This document shows positions 25,849 through 37,725 of a DNA stretch of 64,000 nt, piece after piece. Numbering within the stretch: the first letter of the stretch is position 1; each line of letters opens with the position of its first letter. The DNA lies in assembly GCA_963970005.1 (NCBI GenBank), contig CAXAMN010004002.1:634186-698185 (forward strand), given 5' to 3'. Position numbers and translations under genes: made by a program. The stretch comes from Durusdinium trenchii. Lineage: Eukaryota > Sar > Dinophyceae > Suessiales > Symbiodiniaceae. The notes below the pieces were generated by a model. That model had not been told where the DNA came from and made no database searches. It worked only from the letters and a program-made list of their open reading frames with translations.

Positions 25849-25943
25849 CGCAGACACTCCATGGGACTGCCATATTTGTCGATCAGTTCGGGTGGTTTGG
25901 GGGGGTCAATGTAGGCATATATGGCATACATGGAGTGTTTGGG
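25849..25943. mobile_element. MITE-like element related to the CCCARACAC family
   Basis: The left end GCAGACACTCCATG is mirrored by CATGGAGTGTTTGGG. The interior holds GGGACTGCCATA and GATCAGTTCGGGTGG, the latter found inverted in the element at 33080. The 40-bp left flank is shared with the element at 21665. Confidence 0.65.
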
Positions 25944-25949
25944 TACTGC

Positions 25950-28370
25950 ACATGATTCTGTGCCCGTGCAACGAAAAGCATCCACCAAATCATTGAAGGT
26001 CATAAATCATGATAATCATGAGCACTTTCACTGAGAGTTGGACACGTACAATATCAATATCGGATCATGTTGGATAGAGGTTTCGCATTCTCCTGCTGTA
26101 TACAATAATAAGTCAAAACGCTACTTGCAACCCTGCTGTAGACATCCTTTGTGTTGAATGGGGGCCAGCTGCCACCAGAATGTCACTAGCTCAGCTCAGC
26201 TCACTGTCAAGCGGACCATATAACTACTAGTTAATCAATTACTAGTTACTAATCCTTTAGCCACTAGCAATTGGCAAAGACTTGTGCTGCCAATGTTTCT
26301 ACGAGAGATTTGCAGGATAATGGCCAGCAAACCTAGAAGACATGAGAAGATAGCGACTACGTGTGAGTGTAATTAGCTAAACTGGCGGAGGACAGTATGG
26401 CTTTGGAACCTCAAACAGGAACCACATGCTAAGGTTCCTCACTCGTTCTGTTCTTTTGGGGGGACTGAAGCTGAAAAAACAACATGGAGCGTCAGACCGA
26501 CTGGACCGAGGGGCACTTGGCTCCTCCGGGCGCTCCGCTGGACTTGCACCGCGCCTCCAGCTCACCCAACGAACGCAGGCGGTCGTGCTAGAGCTGGTGC
26601 TGGGGAGGGTGAGGGGTGAGGGGGGTGAACAAGGGGGGTTGGGGGGGAGGATTTGACCAGGTCTGTCATTTCATGGAAATTGATTGGACATTGTATGCAA
26701 TTCCGGCATTATCTGGCATTTATTCGTTTTTTGGATGGTAAGAGAGTTGTTAAGATAGTGTCTTCATCCAGGTTGTTCTGGAGATGAAACGCCCGCCCTT
26801 GGGTGGCGGCATGTGAACGAGTGAACGGAGCCAGATGGGGGAGCCAGGAGGTGGTTGATATGAACCCTCATATAAAGAACATCTGTGGATTTGTGTCCGC
26901 GGGTTTTATTTAGTATATTGTACATAATATAACACATTAATAAACTATTGTATATATACATAGAGAGGTATTTGCCTATTGCAATGCACATGTTTTAATT
27001 GCAATTTTAATTTGCGGGGGTGTGACATGACATGACATGACATGTGACCCCACTGCCTATTCCATTTTGGATTGCACTTCTTGAACATCAACTTGGTCAA
27101 ATAGACATTGATCTCCCCAATCTTGCAATCGGGATGCTGTGCTGACTGCATATACTTGTGTGTGTGTCCCGTGATTCTTTACCCTCGTGTGAGCCCCCAA
27201 GATCCGTCCCCAAGAGCTCGAAAAAACACCCACGTTCGCCGGCCCGCCCAGGATTTTGATTCTCCGCCGGCAGGGCAGTGTCATGAGCCAGAGGAGCACG
27301 ATGATGGATCCTAGGTAGATCCCGAGCCCTCCAGCCCGTCCAGCCCGTCCAGCCTCCAGCTGCACGGGCCGGGAAAGCTGAACGCTGAACGGGCAGCTGC
27401 ATGAGCTGGCGACCGCTGCCAGGCTAGAAAGGGGGTCACGTGTGAGAGTGTCCTCACAATCGTTGAACAGACCATTGTCCAATCTTTCATCAATGTGTAC
27501 TTTTTATTAGCACGTGGCCCTGGATTGCGGTCTAAAAGAATCAGACCCAGCGCGGGGAGGATGACAGGAAATGTACTGTAGATCAAGAGGAATGTCTATG
27601 TACACGTAGCATCTAAACCCTGGAAAAGCAGACTTGAAGGTGTTAAAACAAACTTGAATGTGGCATTCCGCTATTTTCGACCACGGCGGTGAAGCTCCAG
27701 GAGAAGCACTGAAAGAGGGAAGACGACCCCACACATGAGCTAGATGACCCCACACATATACTGTATACACCAGGGGTCACAAAGGGGTTGTGTTTAGTCC
27801 CTAGATAATCCGCACCCCTAACCTCCATTAAGCACACAATTGAATCTGCTGGTATATGTAAGTTAGTTGTGTATATAAGTATAATATATATATATATATA
27901 CCAGGACCCTCCTGTCGGGGTGCCCAATGGACTACCCCACACTACCTATAGGCTTCCATTGAACACCCTTTGGAGTTGTGATGTTTGGCCTTGACACATG
28001 AAGATCAGGATCTCTCCTGATCTCCGGCCGTGGCATGGAGATCTCCTTCCCAGTCGTGCGCAGTCGGCCGCCCCCTTCCGTGTGCGCCTGCGAATTTTCA
28101 ACTTGGCATGACACTGAAACTCTGAAGGAATGCAATCATGTGGATCTTCGTACAACATCGTGCAACCACCCTGTGTGCTGAGGTTGAGTTAACCTCAGGT
28201 CGTGCGGGAGTTGGTGGAACTGTCGTAGGTTAGCGAAGGACATCCTGCGGTTGCAAAGATGGGGGACTGCCAAGGGAGTGGAGCAGTAGCTGCGCAAGCC
28301 TTTCCAGCAGAATCCGGTGTTTATGGTCTTCGGAAGCTTTGCCCAAGGGGCCAATTTTACACTTCAATGT
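25950..28370. other. Non-coding tract with microsatellites
   Basis: It contains a G-rich tract at 26594-26652, a CATGA pentanucleotide run near 27026-27044, a CAGCCCGTC tandem near 27330-27356 and a TA run at 27882-27900. Antisense ORFs over 27057-27482 are open but show no domain. Confidence 0.45.
26594..26652 (+). repeat. G-rich tract with quadruplex potential
   Basis: At least five runs of three or more G on the + strand are separated by short spacers (GGGGAGGGTGAGGGG and then several longer G runs). Confidence 0.6.
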
Positions 28371-28375
28371 TCCAG

Positions 28376-28575
28376 GGAGTGTACCTCTAAAGTCCTACAA
28401 AACGGAGAATGCCCGTGCCCGCTTTTGCTTCGTACAGCTTCCCCGCGATGGCGCCGTAGAGTTCCAGTCGACCGCCCTCCGAGATGTAAAGGGAGGCGCT
28501 TGGAAGATCGCTCAGGAACGGGTGATGGGTGCACAGTTAGTGCACGTAGAGGCTCTTATTAAAGCCAACCCGTAG
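28376..28575 (+). CDS. Candidate terminal exon, unrecognised protein
   Basis: After a TTCCAG the frame is open for about 66 codons to TAG at 28573-28575. The peptide has a convincing globular pattern (ARARFCFVQLPRDGAVEFQS in the first half, KIAQERVMGAQLVHVEALIK near the end). Codon use is G/C-ending and other frames are poorer. It lies alone among non-coding DNA, so it is probably the 3' exon of a larger gene or a fragment. No family is recognised. Confidence 0.45.
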
Positions 28576-28599
28576 TGGCTCTTGATGTATCCTCAAGGG

Positions 28600-31500
28600 A
28601 AAATAGACGGATCGAATATCGGCTAGAACTTTTAAACCCAAACAGGTCGACAAGTCGGTTGAAAGTCACCTTGATGTTCAGGTAGGCCCAGGACACTGAG
28701 AATGGGTTGACAGGGGGTGGCCACTGCGCCCGCATGTTGGTCATTCTGGGTTGCGTCAATCCTGCAAATTGGCCCATGTTTCGACAGTATGCAACAAGCA
28801 GCACCTATTGCCCCGGAATATGTGAACATCCCGAACTACTGAGTGGAGAAGAATCATCTCGGCGTCAGACAGGCTGCTTCTCAACCTGAGAAACAAGTCA
28901 GCACATGTTCGCGCCATGGGTCGCGCGATCGGACCCCATCAGTTGGACCTGGGGGCGAATGGGGCCGCATAGATGCCGGTCCCATGGAGCATTTGGGTTT
29001 GAGAACGGGTTATGAGTCGTCTTGGAAGCTCTGAGTCTGAAACACGTCATCAGTTGCGATCCAGCTTTGTTTGGTTGAGAGTGGGTGAAATGGCCGTAGA
29101 GATTATGACTACTGCTGCCACTGCTATATACATTAAAGGATATATATATATATACATACACATTTAATCCTGACATAGGGCTGCCAATGGTGTCCCCCTT
29201 AGTCCCCACTGTGCACAACCAGTGTTGCAACTGCGTTGCCCGGGCCAGCTGTGCCTGAACACGGGGGTGGCGATTCTGCGGGGACCGAAGACGTGAACCT
29301 TTCCTCGGTTCCCGAAACGTTGAGAACACAAGGCTAAGCAGTGAGGCTAAGCTCTTATATATATATATATACTATTCTCTTGAATCAAATTGAATCAAGA
29401 TGAGCTTTGAAATTCTCTGTGGTTCTGCGCCATTCTTTGCGATTGGGCGAGAGCAGGGGCATACAGAGAGAGGGAGAAAAAGCAGGAGGGGAGAGAATCT
29501 AGTCTTGGTATGGTCAGGAAGCAGCTGCTGAAGCACAATGAAATGAAGGACTTGCGGTGACTTACCTTTCAACTTGGTTGAGAAGCATCCTCATTCAATC
29601 GCGTGTGTAGCGTGTCCTGCGGAGGACATGGCCCGAAAAACTCCGTCCTTACAGGGACCACCTGAAATGCAGCAGTCCTTGTGACCCTGTGTCTAGCCAG
29701 GATTCTTTGGCTTGCTAGAACGGGGTGTCAGCGGTTGTCCACGATGTAAACATGAAACATCATGAAACACTGGAATGTCCGAGGATTGTTGGAAGCAATA
29801 CCACTTCCACCTGTTTCCCACAAATAGCTCCCCCGCGAGTGGTTGTGCTTTGCTTGGATCGATTGTTTAAGGATCTTCCGGCAAGGAACCTGTGGATCTG
29901 TGTGGGGAGTTGGGAGGAGGTGGAAGATGGTGGAAGTTTGCGAGAAGTGTTTGAAAGCAATTTGATGCAATTTGATGTTTTTCTTCGTGTCACCAAGTCA
30001 TGGTTCAAAGAGCCAAGAGGACCGCCGGTTGCCTTAGTGCAGTAATCAGCCGGTTTCACGAGGTTTTCTGAGGCGCAACATGGTGCACAACAGCGAGCAA
30101 CGCCCGCAGTGCCCGGTGGCCTTTGATCCATGAAACCCGCGGTTTCCAAGTGACTGGCCTTCGGCCGTGGTGCAAGTTCTTGGTAGACAGGCACGAAACA
30201 TGCGTGTTATAGGTCAAGCTGCTGACCTCGCCCTGAGGTTGGGCTTGGGGACAGGCATTGTTCATACCCAGGATCCTGTTATGTCAATCTCCTTCAATCC
30301 CTCGTCGCTGGTTTCAAGATGTTTCAAGGACAAAGACGAATCGAGGTACACAACAAATTGAAATTGCATGGTTGGTCAACTCCTGGATGCTTGACTGGAG
30401 AAACAGACTGACACAGACTGACACAGGCACATGTTCCCGGAACTTCGACCAGTGTCCACGGTGGACCCTTTTCACGAGATCCTTCAGTTTCAACATCGAT
30501 TTCGGCCACCTGTTCTTGGAAACTGCTTAGCTATATATCATTTTTGTGCTCGGGGAAGGCGATCAATCCCTTCTCGCAGAAGCAGCGATTTCAGCGACTT
30601 CCAGTCCCCTGGAGGGGAACGATCCAATGCGCGAGGTTCACTCAGAGATGCAGCGGTTTGGGGAGCGGAAGGGCCATAAAACACACAAAAGACATTGAGG
30701 CAATTGTTGAGGTATTCCGGAATCCTGTTGCAAGGGGTCCCTGACTATGAGACTATGACCCCAAGATAGAGAAAGATAGAGAAGGGTACACGCAGAATGC
30801 CCCGAGGCTACGGCTTTTCGCAATTATGACGCCAATGAATTGGATGAACACAGCAACTTCTCTTGGAGATTGGATGCAAGCAATAGCATACAGGGGCCTA
30901 ATCAATATTTACTGCCGACCCCTGCAACAATCTGGGAGCGAGTTTTTTCGTTGGAACCTCTCTATTCCTACACAGTCCTACCTGCTTGCCTGCTTGTCAA
31001 CCATGCAGGAAAGACAGCACACATTTCTGCATGGAACGCACCACGTGCCTTATGATTCCAAGATGCATCGATTTGTTCGGCCAGCCCGGCTGTGTGTTGA
31101 TACACTTCCCCTCCCCCCGGTATGTCAAGGGTGGCCCCTGCGCCCTTGCGCCCGACCGGGCGACGACCCAGCCTGACTCGCAGCCAAGCCGCGAGTTCGT
31201 CGTGGAGAAAAGCGTTCAAAGACACCCACGATGTGGGGAGGTGGGGAAGCATTGAAAGGGCTTGTGGTAGCATTTGGTATAGCTAGTTTTTTGTATCTAC
31301 ATGGACCCCAGTAGAGTAATGAAAACCACCAGATGCTCACAGAAGGACCCCAGAAAACCAAACGCTTGGAGTTCCGTATGTTGGAGTTCACCAAAGTTCA
31401 CCGACGGCAGATGGATTCCCTTCGGACATGGTATATCTCACCTCGCAACACAGCGCCGCCATGTTCTGCCATGTTCAGGACCCAACGCGCCCGGCGGCTC

Positions 31501-33075
31501 AAGCCATGCTTGGCACATGCTCAAAATTAAGTGAACAAAACAGCGGGAGATATTCGAGATGAGATGTGCATGGCTGTCCCGAGAATCACGGTGTGGGTCA
31601 AAACAGATCAGATCGTCTACTGGTTATAGCGATGCGTGTGGCTGGTCTTGAGGTATTCATGTTAATCCATGTGGGGGAAGTGATTGATTCTTTCTGGCTT
31701 CGTCCCGGCTCGACTTCTCGCCCCATCCATCCACTACCCACTCCCCTTAGCTGTGCACTATTGGGCCCCTCAGTCGTCGGATGTTGGTCCTGTGGCCGAG
31801 TCTTCAACCCCGCAGAGCACACGTTCACTTGACTTTTGAGGGGTCCTTCGGTCCTTCTTTGAACTTGAGCACCTGGTGTTGCCCAGACCGATGGTCATTC
31901 GGAACTTCAACTTGGATTATATCTTTGCTTGCTGACAGCCATGGCTGCATATGTGAGCTGTAGAGATGAAGGCGCGAAGCTGGGTATTCCAGCAGCTTAA
32001 TCGCTCGTCACAGATTGAACCACCACGGTGTTGCTGCAGAAAGGTTATGGCACTGGCACTTTCAGTGGGCTGATGTGAAAAGAACGCAGAATCACAGCAA
32101 AGCATTACATGGCAAAAGACCTATGCCACGTCATGAATGAAAAGCCGTTTGAGACACACCTCAAGTGGCACACCTTCTGAAGAGGGCGACTCGTCATCAG
32201 TACCCAGTATAACTATAGCAATGACAAGCAGAAGGCTTGGCGGCCAAGGCTTGGCGGGCATGTCAAGAAGTCCATGTCAAGAGCCCACCCAGTTGACCAC
32301 CTCACCCCGAGCCAAACAGCACGTCGCGAGCACCGGCGTTCAAGCAGGCGGAAGCGCCTTGAGACCCCTCAGCGGCGCCGAAGAAGGTGGTGGCTGGCGG
32401 GGATTTGCATGAACCTTGTTTGATGGTTCTACTTTTCTTCCTTGAGGGTTCTCGGTATGTTTAGGTGGTTTTGTCAGTGGCCCCCCCTTGTTTAGCCTCA
32501 AACCTCATCGAAGAATCCTGATGGTGATGGCAGAACAATCGTAACAAACTGGACATCGTCCATTGGAATCTCTTTAAAACTGGGTGCGCGCCCGAAAACT
32601 CCCACATTGCAGGAGTCAAACCATGCTCCCTTTGCACGCGGTCTCCCTTGCCTTTGGACCTGTTATGGGAAATAGTTTTGGTACCTTTTTCTGGACCCAG
32701 CGTCGATGTTGATAGGGGCCCGGCAGGAGAGAGAGATAGATATATATATATATATATAGTATGCGTGAATCACAGTCTTCCTTCACTTATACTGTGGACC
32801 TTCTTGACCACAGTTAACTATATGCAAGATCTGACCCTGCACAAGAACTGACCTGGACCTGATTGTGCAGGTCAGTTCTTGTGGACCTTCTTGTGGTTCT
32901 TCCGCTGCGGCAGGGCGGAGTAACGGCACTGAAGCGGGGGAGTCTTGAAGAGCACTCATCCGCTCTTCAGGACAGTCATCCAACTGCCTTTGTGAGGCTA
33001 TGGCACTCCGACACGCCGTGGAACAGCAAGAGGTATATAAGATCACGCCTAAGAGGCACTCCGGCACACCTGCAG
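28600..33075. other. Tract with no convincing gene
   Basis: It contains TA microsatellites (29139-29158, 29355-29371, 32739-32758) and tandem GACTGACACA units near 30408-30427. An open + frame at 29830-30010 is mildly coding-like, but the antisense frame is open as well. Confidence 0.45.
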
Positions 33076-33079
33076 CACC

Positions 33080-33180
33080 CCCATACACTCCATGGGACTC
33101 CCCTGACTGGACCTACATTGACCCCAAAACCACCCGAACTGATCGGCAGTCCTATGGCAGTCCCATGAGTCCTGTCTGGG
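33080..33180. mobile_element. MITE-like element related to the CCCARACAC family
   Basis: The left end CCCATACACTCCATGGGACT is mirrored by AGTCCCATGAGT then GTCTGGG at the right. The interior GATCGGCAGTCCTATGGCAG recurs at 36651-36670, and the CCACCCGAACTGATC part matches the element at 25849 in inverse orientation. Confidence 0.65.
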
Positions 33181-33253
33181 ACCAGCCATACGTCCAACGC
33201 TCCAACGGTCCAGTCGCCCCGGTCGCCTCGTTCTAAGGAGTGGAGCACCCGAA

Positions 33254-33345
33254 GGGCTCAAGGGCGACCTGTTCGAGGTGAACCAGGTCCTAAAGGCGTA
33301 TGCTCAGAGGAAGCAGTGGCGTCAGGCATGGGTTTTTTCGGTGAA
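33254..33345 (+). CDS. PPR fragment 1
   Basis: The frame reads LFEVNQVLKAYAQRKQWRQA, close to the second half of a PPR repeat (N-x-[VI]-[IL]-x-A-[CY]-x4-QW). The frame is open on both sides. It is the most upstream PPR unit found. Confidence 0.5.
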
Positions 33346-33497
33346 GTTTCCGTGGTGTCCGTTTTTGGGAGAGGACGTTTTTTCGGCCGCAGTGGTCATG
33401 TTTGCGTCGTGAGTCGTTTTTCGGTACACGTTTGATGAGCAGCTTCTTCGTGGGGGATTCTTGTAGGACTTGACTTGGTGATTTAGTAATTTTCCTT

Positions 33498-33603
33498 CCC
33501 TAGGGATGCCAGCACGTCCTCAGAAGGTACGACTGGACCCTCCAAACCTACATGCTTATTCAGCATTCTCCAATCACCTGACAAGGTACTTGGATCCCTA
33601 GGG
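33498..33603. mobile_element. MITE-like element, CCCTAGGG family
   Basis: CCCTAGGGATGCC at the left is mirrored by GGATCCCTAGGG at the right. The interior GGTACGAC followed by TGGACCCTCCAAACC is shared with the sequence at 17800-17850. It lies in a presumed intron of the PPR locus. Confidence 0.6.
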
Positions 33604-34033
33604 TTTGTCTCCATCCTTTAGACCTCATCATTGTTTTGACATGTGGTGACGATCAAGGTCCTTTCATGTTGAATTGTGAATTGTCATCGGCTTTCCGAAC
33701 ACCTTTGCCTCCTGCCTCCTGCGCTAGAATCTCGGTGAGCTGTTGCTTTAGAGCAAGAGCTTGCGGGGAAGGTGTTCTTTAAAAAACCGCCCAGCGCGAT
33801 CAGCGGCAAAACGTCTTCCACCAACGCTTAAGAGTCTTGGGCAAGTCCTTGGAACCCAAGATGTGACAGATAGTTTTTAGGAGAGGAGTAGTTAACTGTT
33901 TAATTACTTGTTGGGGGATCATTGGCACCGGTGTGGAGCTGCCTGATCAGTTGTGGTTCGACAGTTCAGGCCTGCAAGCACCCATGATCCAGCCCCATGG
34001 ACTGTTTGGGGCATTTGGAAGCACCTTCCGCAG

Positions 34034-34160
34034 GCGTTGGGCCTGTTGAGCCGCTGTTTTAGCCCAGACATCTACAGCCTCAACACGGTCATCGCTGCAT
34101 GTGCCCGCAGCAAGCAGTGGGCGCTCTCTCTGGGCCTTCTCTGGGACATGCCAAAGTCGT
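34034..34160 (+). CDS. PPR fragment 2
   Basis: After a CTTCCGCAG acceptor the frame begins ALGLLSRCFSPDIYSLNTVI and continues through A-A-C-A-R-S-K-QW and a helix ending near DMPKS. This is a complete PPR repeat plus the tail of the preceding one, the clearest in the locus. Confidence 0.65.
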
Positions 34161-34209
34161 TCCAGTTGAGACAGGCGTGGTGGACGCCAGCATCATCCAT
34201 TCCTACGCC

Positions 34210-34275
34210 TTTAAGCAATGATGCCATTATAACCATGCAAACCCACAAGGCTTGGCGGCATGTTTGTTGGGAAGG
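34210..34275 (+). CDS. PPR fragment 3 (degenerate)
   Basis: In the same frame as fragment 2, LSNDAIITMQTHKAWR resembles the N-A-[AI]-I-x-A-x-x-K-x-x-W part of a PPR repeat. It is weaker than its neighbours. Confidence 0.35.
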
Positions 34276-34375
34276 CTACTGCGGAATACCACAGCCAAGG
34301 AAGGAGATCTTTCTTTTCTTAGCTTTGTTTCAAGTCAGTGCCATGACGCACAGCTGGCACAGCGCCCAGTGTCAG

Positions 34376-34470
34376 GACGTGGTGAGTTTCAACTCAGTGA
34401 TGAGCTCGTTGCCTTGGCGGATGTGCCTCACCTTGCTGGAATGCATGGAAGGTCTCGAGGCCGTCAGACG
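34376..34470 (+). CDS. PPR fragment 4
   Basis: It opens after GTGTCAG with DVVSFNSVMSSL and then a short helix with LTLLECMEG. The A-C-x4-QW section is shortened. Frame and strand agree with fragment 2. Confidence 0.5.
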
Positions 34471-34599
34471 GGCAGAAGTCGGGAAGTCAGGAGGTTATTC
34501 CCGGAATCATTCCCAAGACTGGAACTAGAACCTCCCCAGAAGGTAGTGTGTGTGTCTATATATATATATTATATGTGTGTGTGTGCGTGTGTGGTTGTG

Positions 34600-34670
34600 C
34601 CAGGGGTATCTAATCATAGCCCCTTAGAGGTTATAAGGGGTGTCCATTAATCATCCCTTAGGGGACCTGG
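34600..34670. mobile_element. MITE-like element, CCAGG family
   Basis: It starts CCAGGGGTA and ends GGGGACCTGG, next to a TA/TG microsatellite. The interior GGGTGTCCATTAATCATCCC matches the interior of the element at 20221. Confidence 0.5.
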
Positions 34671-35276
34671 TGTGTGTGTGTGTGCCCAGGACGGTGGTGG
34701 CTTCGAAGCTTAAGCACTACTAAGTTGTGGTAGGGATCCATTTTTGAGATCCTGGTGTGAGCTGAGCAGACTCCCCTTGTAGAGGAAAATTGTCATCCAG
34801 GGAGCGCACATAAAATACAATTTAGGGCTAGTCGGTGGATGATTATGTCACTCTGATCAACGCTGATCATTGATGGGATGCTCACCAGTGTTGGCTTTTT
34901 TACCTTCTTGCTCACAGTTCGCAGCCCTACTTTTGGCATTGGCGCCTTGACTTCTCACATCAACCTGAACTTGGCTTCCCGGGTTGTATCACCACTTGAG
35001 CGCGGGGCAGTCATCATCTACAGAGCGTACCTCTTCATCAACTCCCGCTCGTAGCCGTCGGCGACAGGAGAGATACCAGGATAGATTGTTTAGTATGATC
35101 TATGATCTATCTAATATGCAGATTGTTTCCCACTTGCGCATGAGACAATTTTAAGAGCCAAAGGCATCTGCTGGTATCTATCTATTGAATTCTATTGATC
35201 CATTGCTGGTGTTCCCAACCATGGCTGCACCCCATTGGAGGCTGGAGCACGACACACACCCACACAAATGCGTCAG

Positions 35277-35390
35277 GTGGCGCCGGACGCAGTGACCTAC
35301 AACAGCATCATGAAGAGCAACCCTCGGCACTTGGCAGGGCCCCTGCTGCAACGCATGCGCGTACAGCAGGCGGAGCTGAGCGGAGCTGAG
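35277..35390 (+). CDS. PPR fragment 5
   Basis: After GCGTCAG the frame begins VAPDAVTYNSIMKS and runs through a helix with LLQRMRVQQAEL. The core PPR motif is intact while the A-C-x4-QW section is altered. The exon start matches that of fragment 6. Confidence 0.55.
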
Positions 35391-35786
35391 CGTGGGCGTC
35401 GTCTCTTCACTACCGCCAACAATGCGGACAGGTGGACGTGTGTATCCAGGCCGTGCCCGTTGGAAGGCCCCACCATACCGGAGACTGAACGACGGGTCGG
35501 TTAGTCTAAAAGGTTTCCCCGCTACGCTAGTGTTGGAATCCGCTGGAGACTGCGTGGTGTCACACACTTTCATGCGCACACGTGACACGCTCATTGTGGC
35601 TAGCTGACGGCTAGCCTACGGATGCCTACGGCTAGCTTACCCACGTGCAGAGGACCAGCCATTGGGTGGTACATGAGAATAGTCATGAATCGTCCTGTGG
35701 GGGGACCATGGTTCACCGTGCCATCGGGTCGTCTGCGGGTTTCTCACTGGCTTCCCCCACTGGGGCCTCCTCCGCCGTCCGCGCAG

Positions 35787-35844
35787 GTCGCACCCAGCAC
35801 GGTGACCTTCAACACGGCCATGGAGTGCCACCCGACCGCACGAG
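35787..35844 (+). CDS. PPR fragment 6, bounded by splice signals
   Basis: Between GCGCAG and GTGAGTC lies a 58-nt exon encoding VAPSTVTFNTAMECHPTAR. It holds only the first half of a PPR repeat. Its start position in the repeat is the same as in fragment 5. Confidence 0.55.
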
Positions 35845-36535
35845 GTGAGTCAGTCTCCGTCTCGCCCAACGAGAATTCCCAGCGAGACCGCCAAGCCCGG
35901 AGAGGGAGAGAGAGAGGTGTTGGAGATCATGATGATGCCCGTTTTGGGGTGAGATCCACTGTCTGCCCCATTTTTGTGAGGGGTTCTTTGGTGCATACAC
36001 TACTGGTATGAATCGGTATGAACTTGCGGAGACGCCATTCGTTTCGGCAGAAGCGAACGCATTTGGGACTTGTGAGTCCAAGGTGAATGAATCCATCAAC
36101 CTTACAGAGGCTCCAGCATCCATGTCACGTTCGCATGGAACCATGTCATCCGACCAACCAAAGGCAACAGGTCCTAGGCGCAATCTGCAATTCAACTGTT
36201 GTTTGTGGGTGCTTGACTTCCAAATTGTGGCAAATGTCAGCATCACCTTGGGTGAATGTCACGATCGAAAACACACTGAAGACCGGTGTGATGGATTTTT
36301 TTGGGGGATGCTACTGGGAACATGTTCTGGTAAGCTCGTCGTGCGTGTGTTCCTTTGGGGACACGTGAAGGTGAAGGTGATGATACTTCCTGAGACGAAC
36401 ATGGAACTGGATGGCATGGCCCCCTGCAAGAACATTTTCTGAATGCAGGTTGTCCACTTCCATACTAGTTCCGGGGAGGGTACACGAGTCGGGCGCAGAG
36501 GGCGCGAATGGCACTTCCAAGTGGGAGAAGCAAAG

Positions 36536-36686
36536 CCAGGCACGACGAATGGGACTGGAACATATGCCGCACCTTTGACCGAAATCGAAGGGAATGTCAG
36601 AAAGGAAATAGGGGCTCTTTATGTAGTATAAGTCCCTGGCACCACCCAACTGATCGGCAGTCCTATGGCAGTCCCATGGAGTGTGG
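36536..36686. mobile_element. MITE-like element related to the CCCARACAC family, longer copy
   Basis: The left end CCAGGCACGACGAATGGGACT resembles copy 2 at 24869 (without its leading base); the right end GGCAGTCCCATGGAGTG resembles the elements at 25849 and 33080. The interior has GATCGGCAGTCCTATGGCAG. The unlike ends suggest a hybrid or nested element. Confidence 0.5.
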
Positions 36687-37068
36687 AAACTTACAGGTCG
36701 ACCCGTACCCGTGTCCGAAAGCATCCACCTTCCTTCGACCTGACGGGTCGAGGTCGCATGGAAGTGGATGTAAAATGGACCCAAGGGTATTGTATGCTAT
36801 CCCAATGAATCTCGGACTATCTTGGACTCATCCGAATGGTAAAACCGCGGATTTGGATCTTGAAGGATCTAGAATATCCCTGGTGGGTGCATCCCCGAAC
36901 ACAAATCTGTTTAAACCAAGCTCAGCCGCCCACGACGTCGTCCGCCACGTTGTCCGGCTGGGCTTTTTCTGTCCCGAGGTGACTGGCCAGGTGCCTTGCA
37001 GCTCTTGGAGGCGCGTGCGCGGTGGACGGTGACCGTACGGTATCAACAGTTAGAACACGCAAAGCAAA

Positions 37069-37128
37069 AATATATATATATATATATTATATAAGTAATA
37101 TACATATTAATGTATATATATATATACA
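37069..37128. repeat. TA-rich microsatellite
   Basis: Two TA runs are separated by an AT-rich spacer. No function is inferred. Confidence 0.85.
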
Positions 37129-37185
37129 CCAACCCTGCAAAAAGCTTCGAAGAATTGGCAAGAAGTTCTTGCACAAAGGTGCAAG

Positions 37186-37293
37186 AAAAAGATTACGATC
37201 CTCTCCTTTGGAAGCAGCCGAATCAGCCAGGAGATGAACGCCAGCAAGTTGCAGCCCAATGTCATCACGTTGAACACCTGCCTCAAGGCTTGA
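37186..37293 (+). CDS. PPR fragment 7
   Basis: A frame not captured by a start codon reads ISQEMNASKLQPNVITLNTC and then LKA before a TGA. E-M-x5-L-x-P-N-V-I-T-x-N-T-x-L is a standard PPR junction: end of helix B of one repeat and start of the next. The stop at the end suggests an intron boundary or decay. Confidence 0.55.
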   Translation, partial: KKITILSFGSSRISQEMNASKLQPNVITLNTCLKA

Positions 37294-37629
37294 GATGTCT
37301 TGGAGGGATCGGCGAAGAGTATTTGTTGGTGTTATGGGGTGTGGATTCAAAGACCGAACATGTTGGGACACTAACTGTGTTGGGACATAGTGATTATGGT
37401 TGTATCACATAGTGACCATGGCAGTACTGTAGGCGTTTCAACACCTTTGTTTTCGCCTTTGTGATCCTTTTTGTGATCCAGCAGAGGTTGAAGAACCCGA
37501 ACTAGACTATCCTATAGGTACCCCTGGTTATGGGTCCTAGTTCAGGTCACTTAACCTCTATAGGATGAGTCTCCTGGAGTGGACCTTTTGCTGTGTGTTC
37601 GACCTTTTGCTGCCCCATTTGTGGTCGAC

Positions 37630-37725
37630 CCAGAGCGGGAGGTCACGAGTAACTGGTGCAAGAGCCTGGCTCTGCTGGAACATTTGGAAAGCAGGCAGCA
37701 TGGCGGCATGTGTGACCATGTGCAG
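37630..37725 (+). CDS. PPR fragment 8 (helix B)
   Basis: NWCKSLALLEHLESRQHG resembles the W-x-x-[AS]-L-x-L-L-x-x-M helix at the end of a PPR repeat. The preceding motif is missing. Confidence 0.4.
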
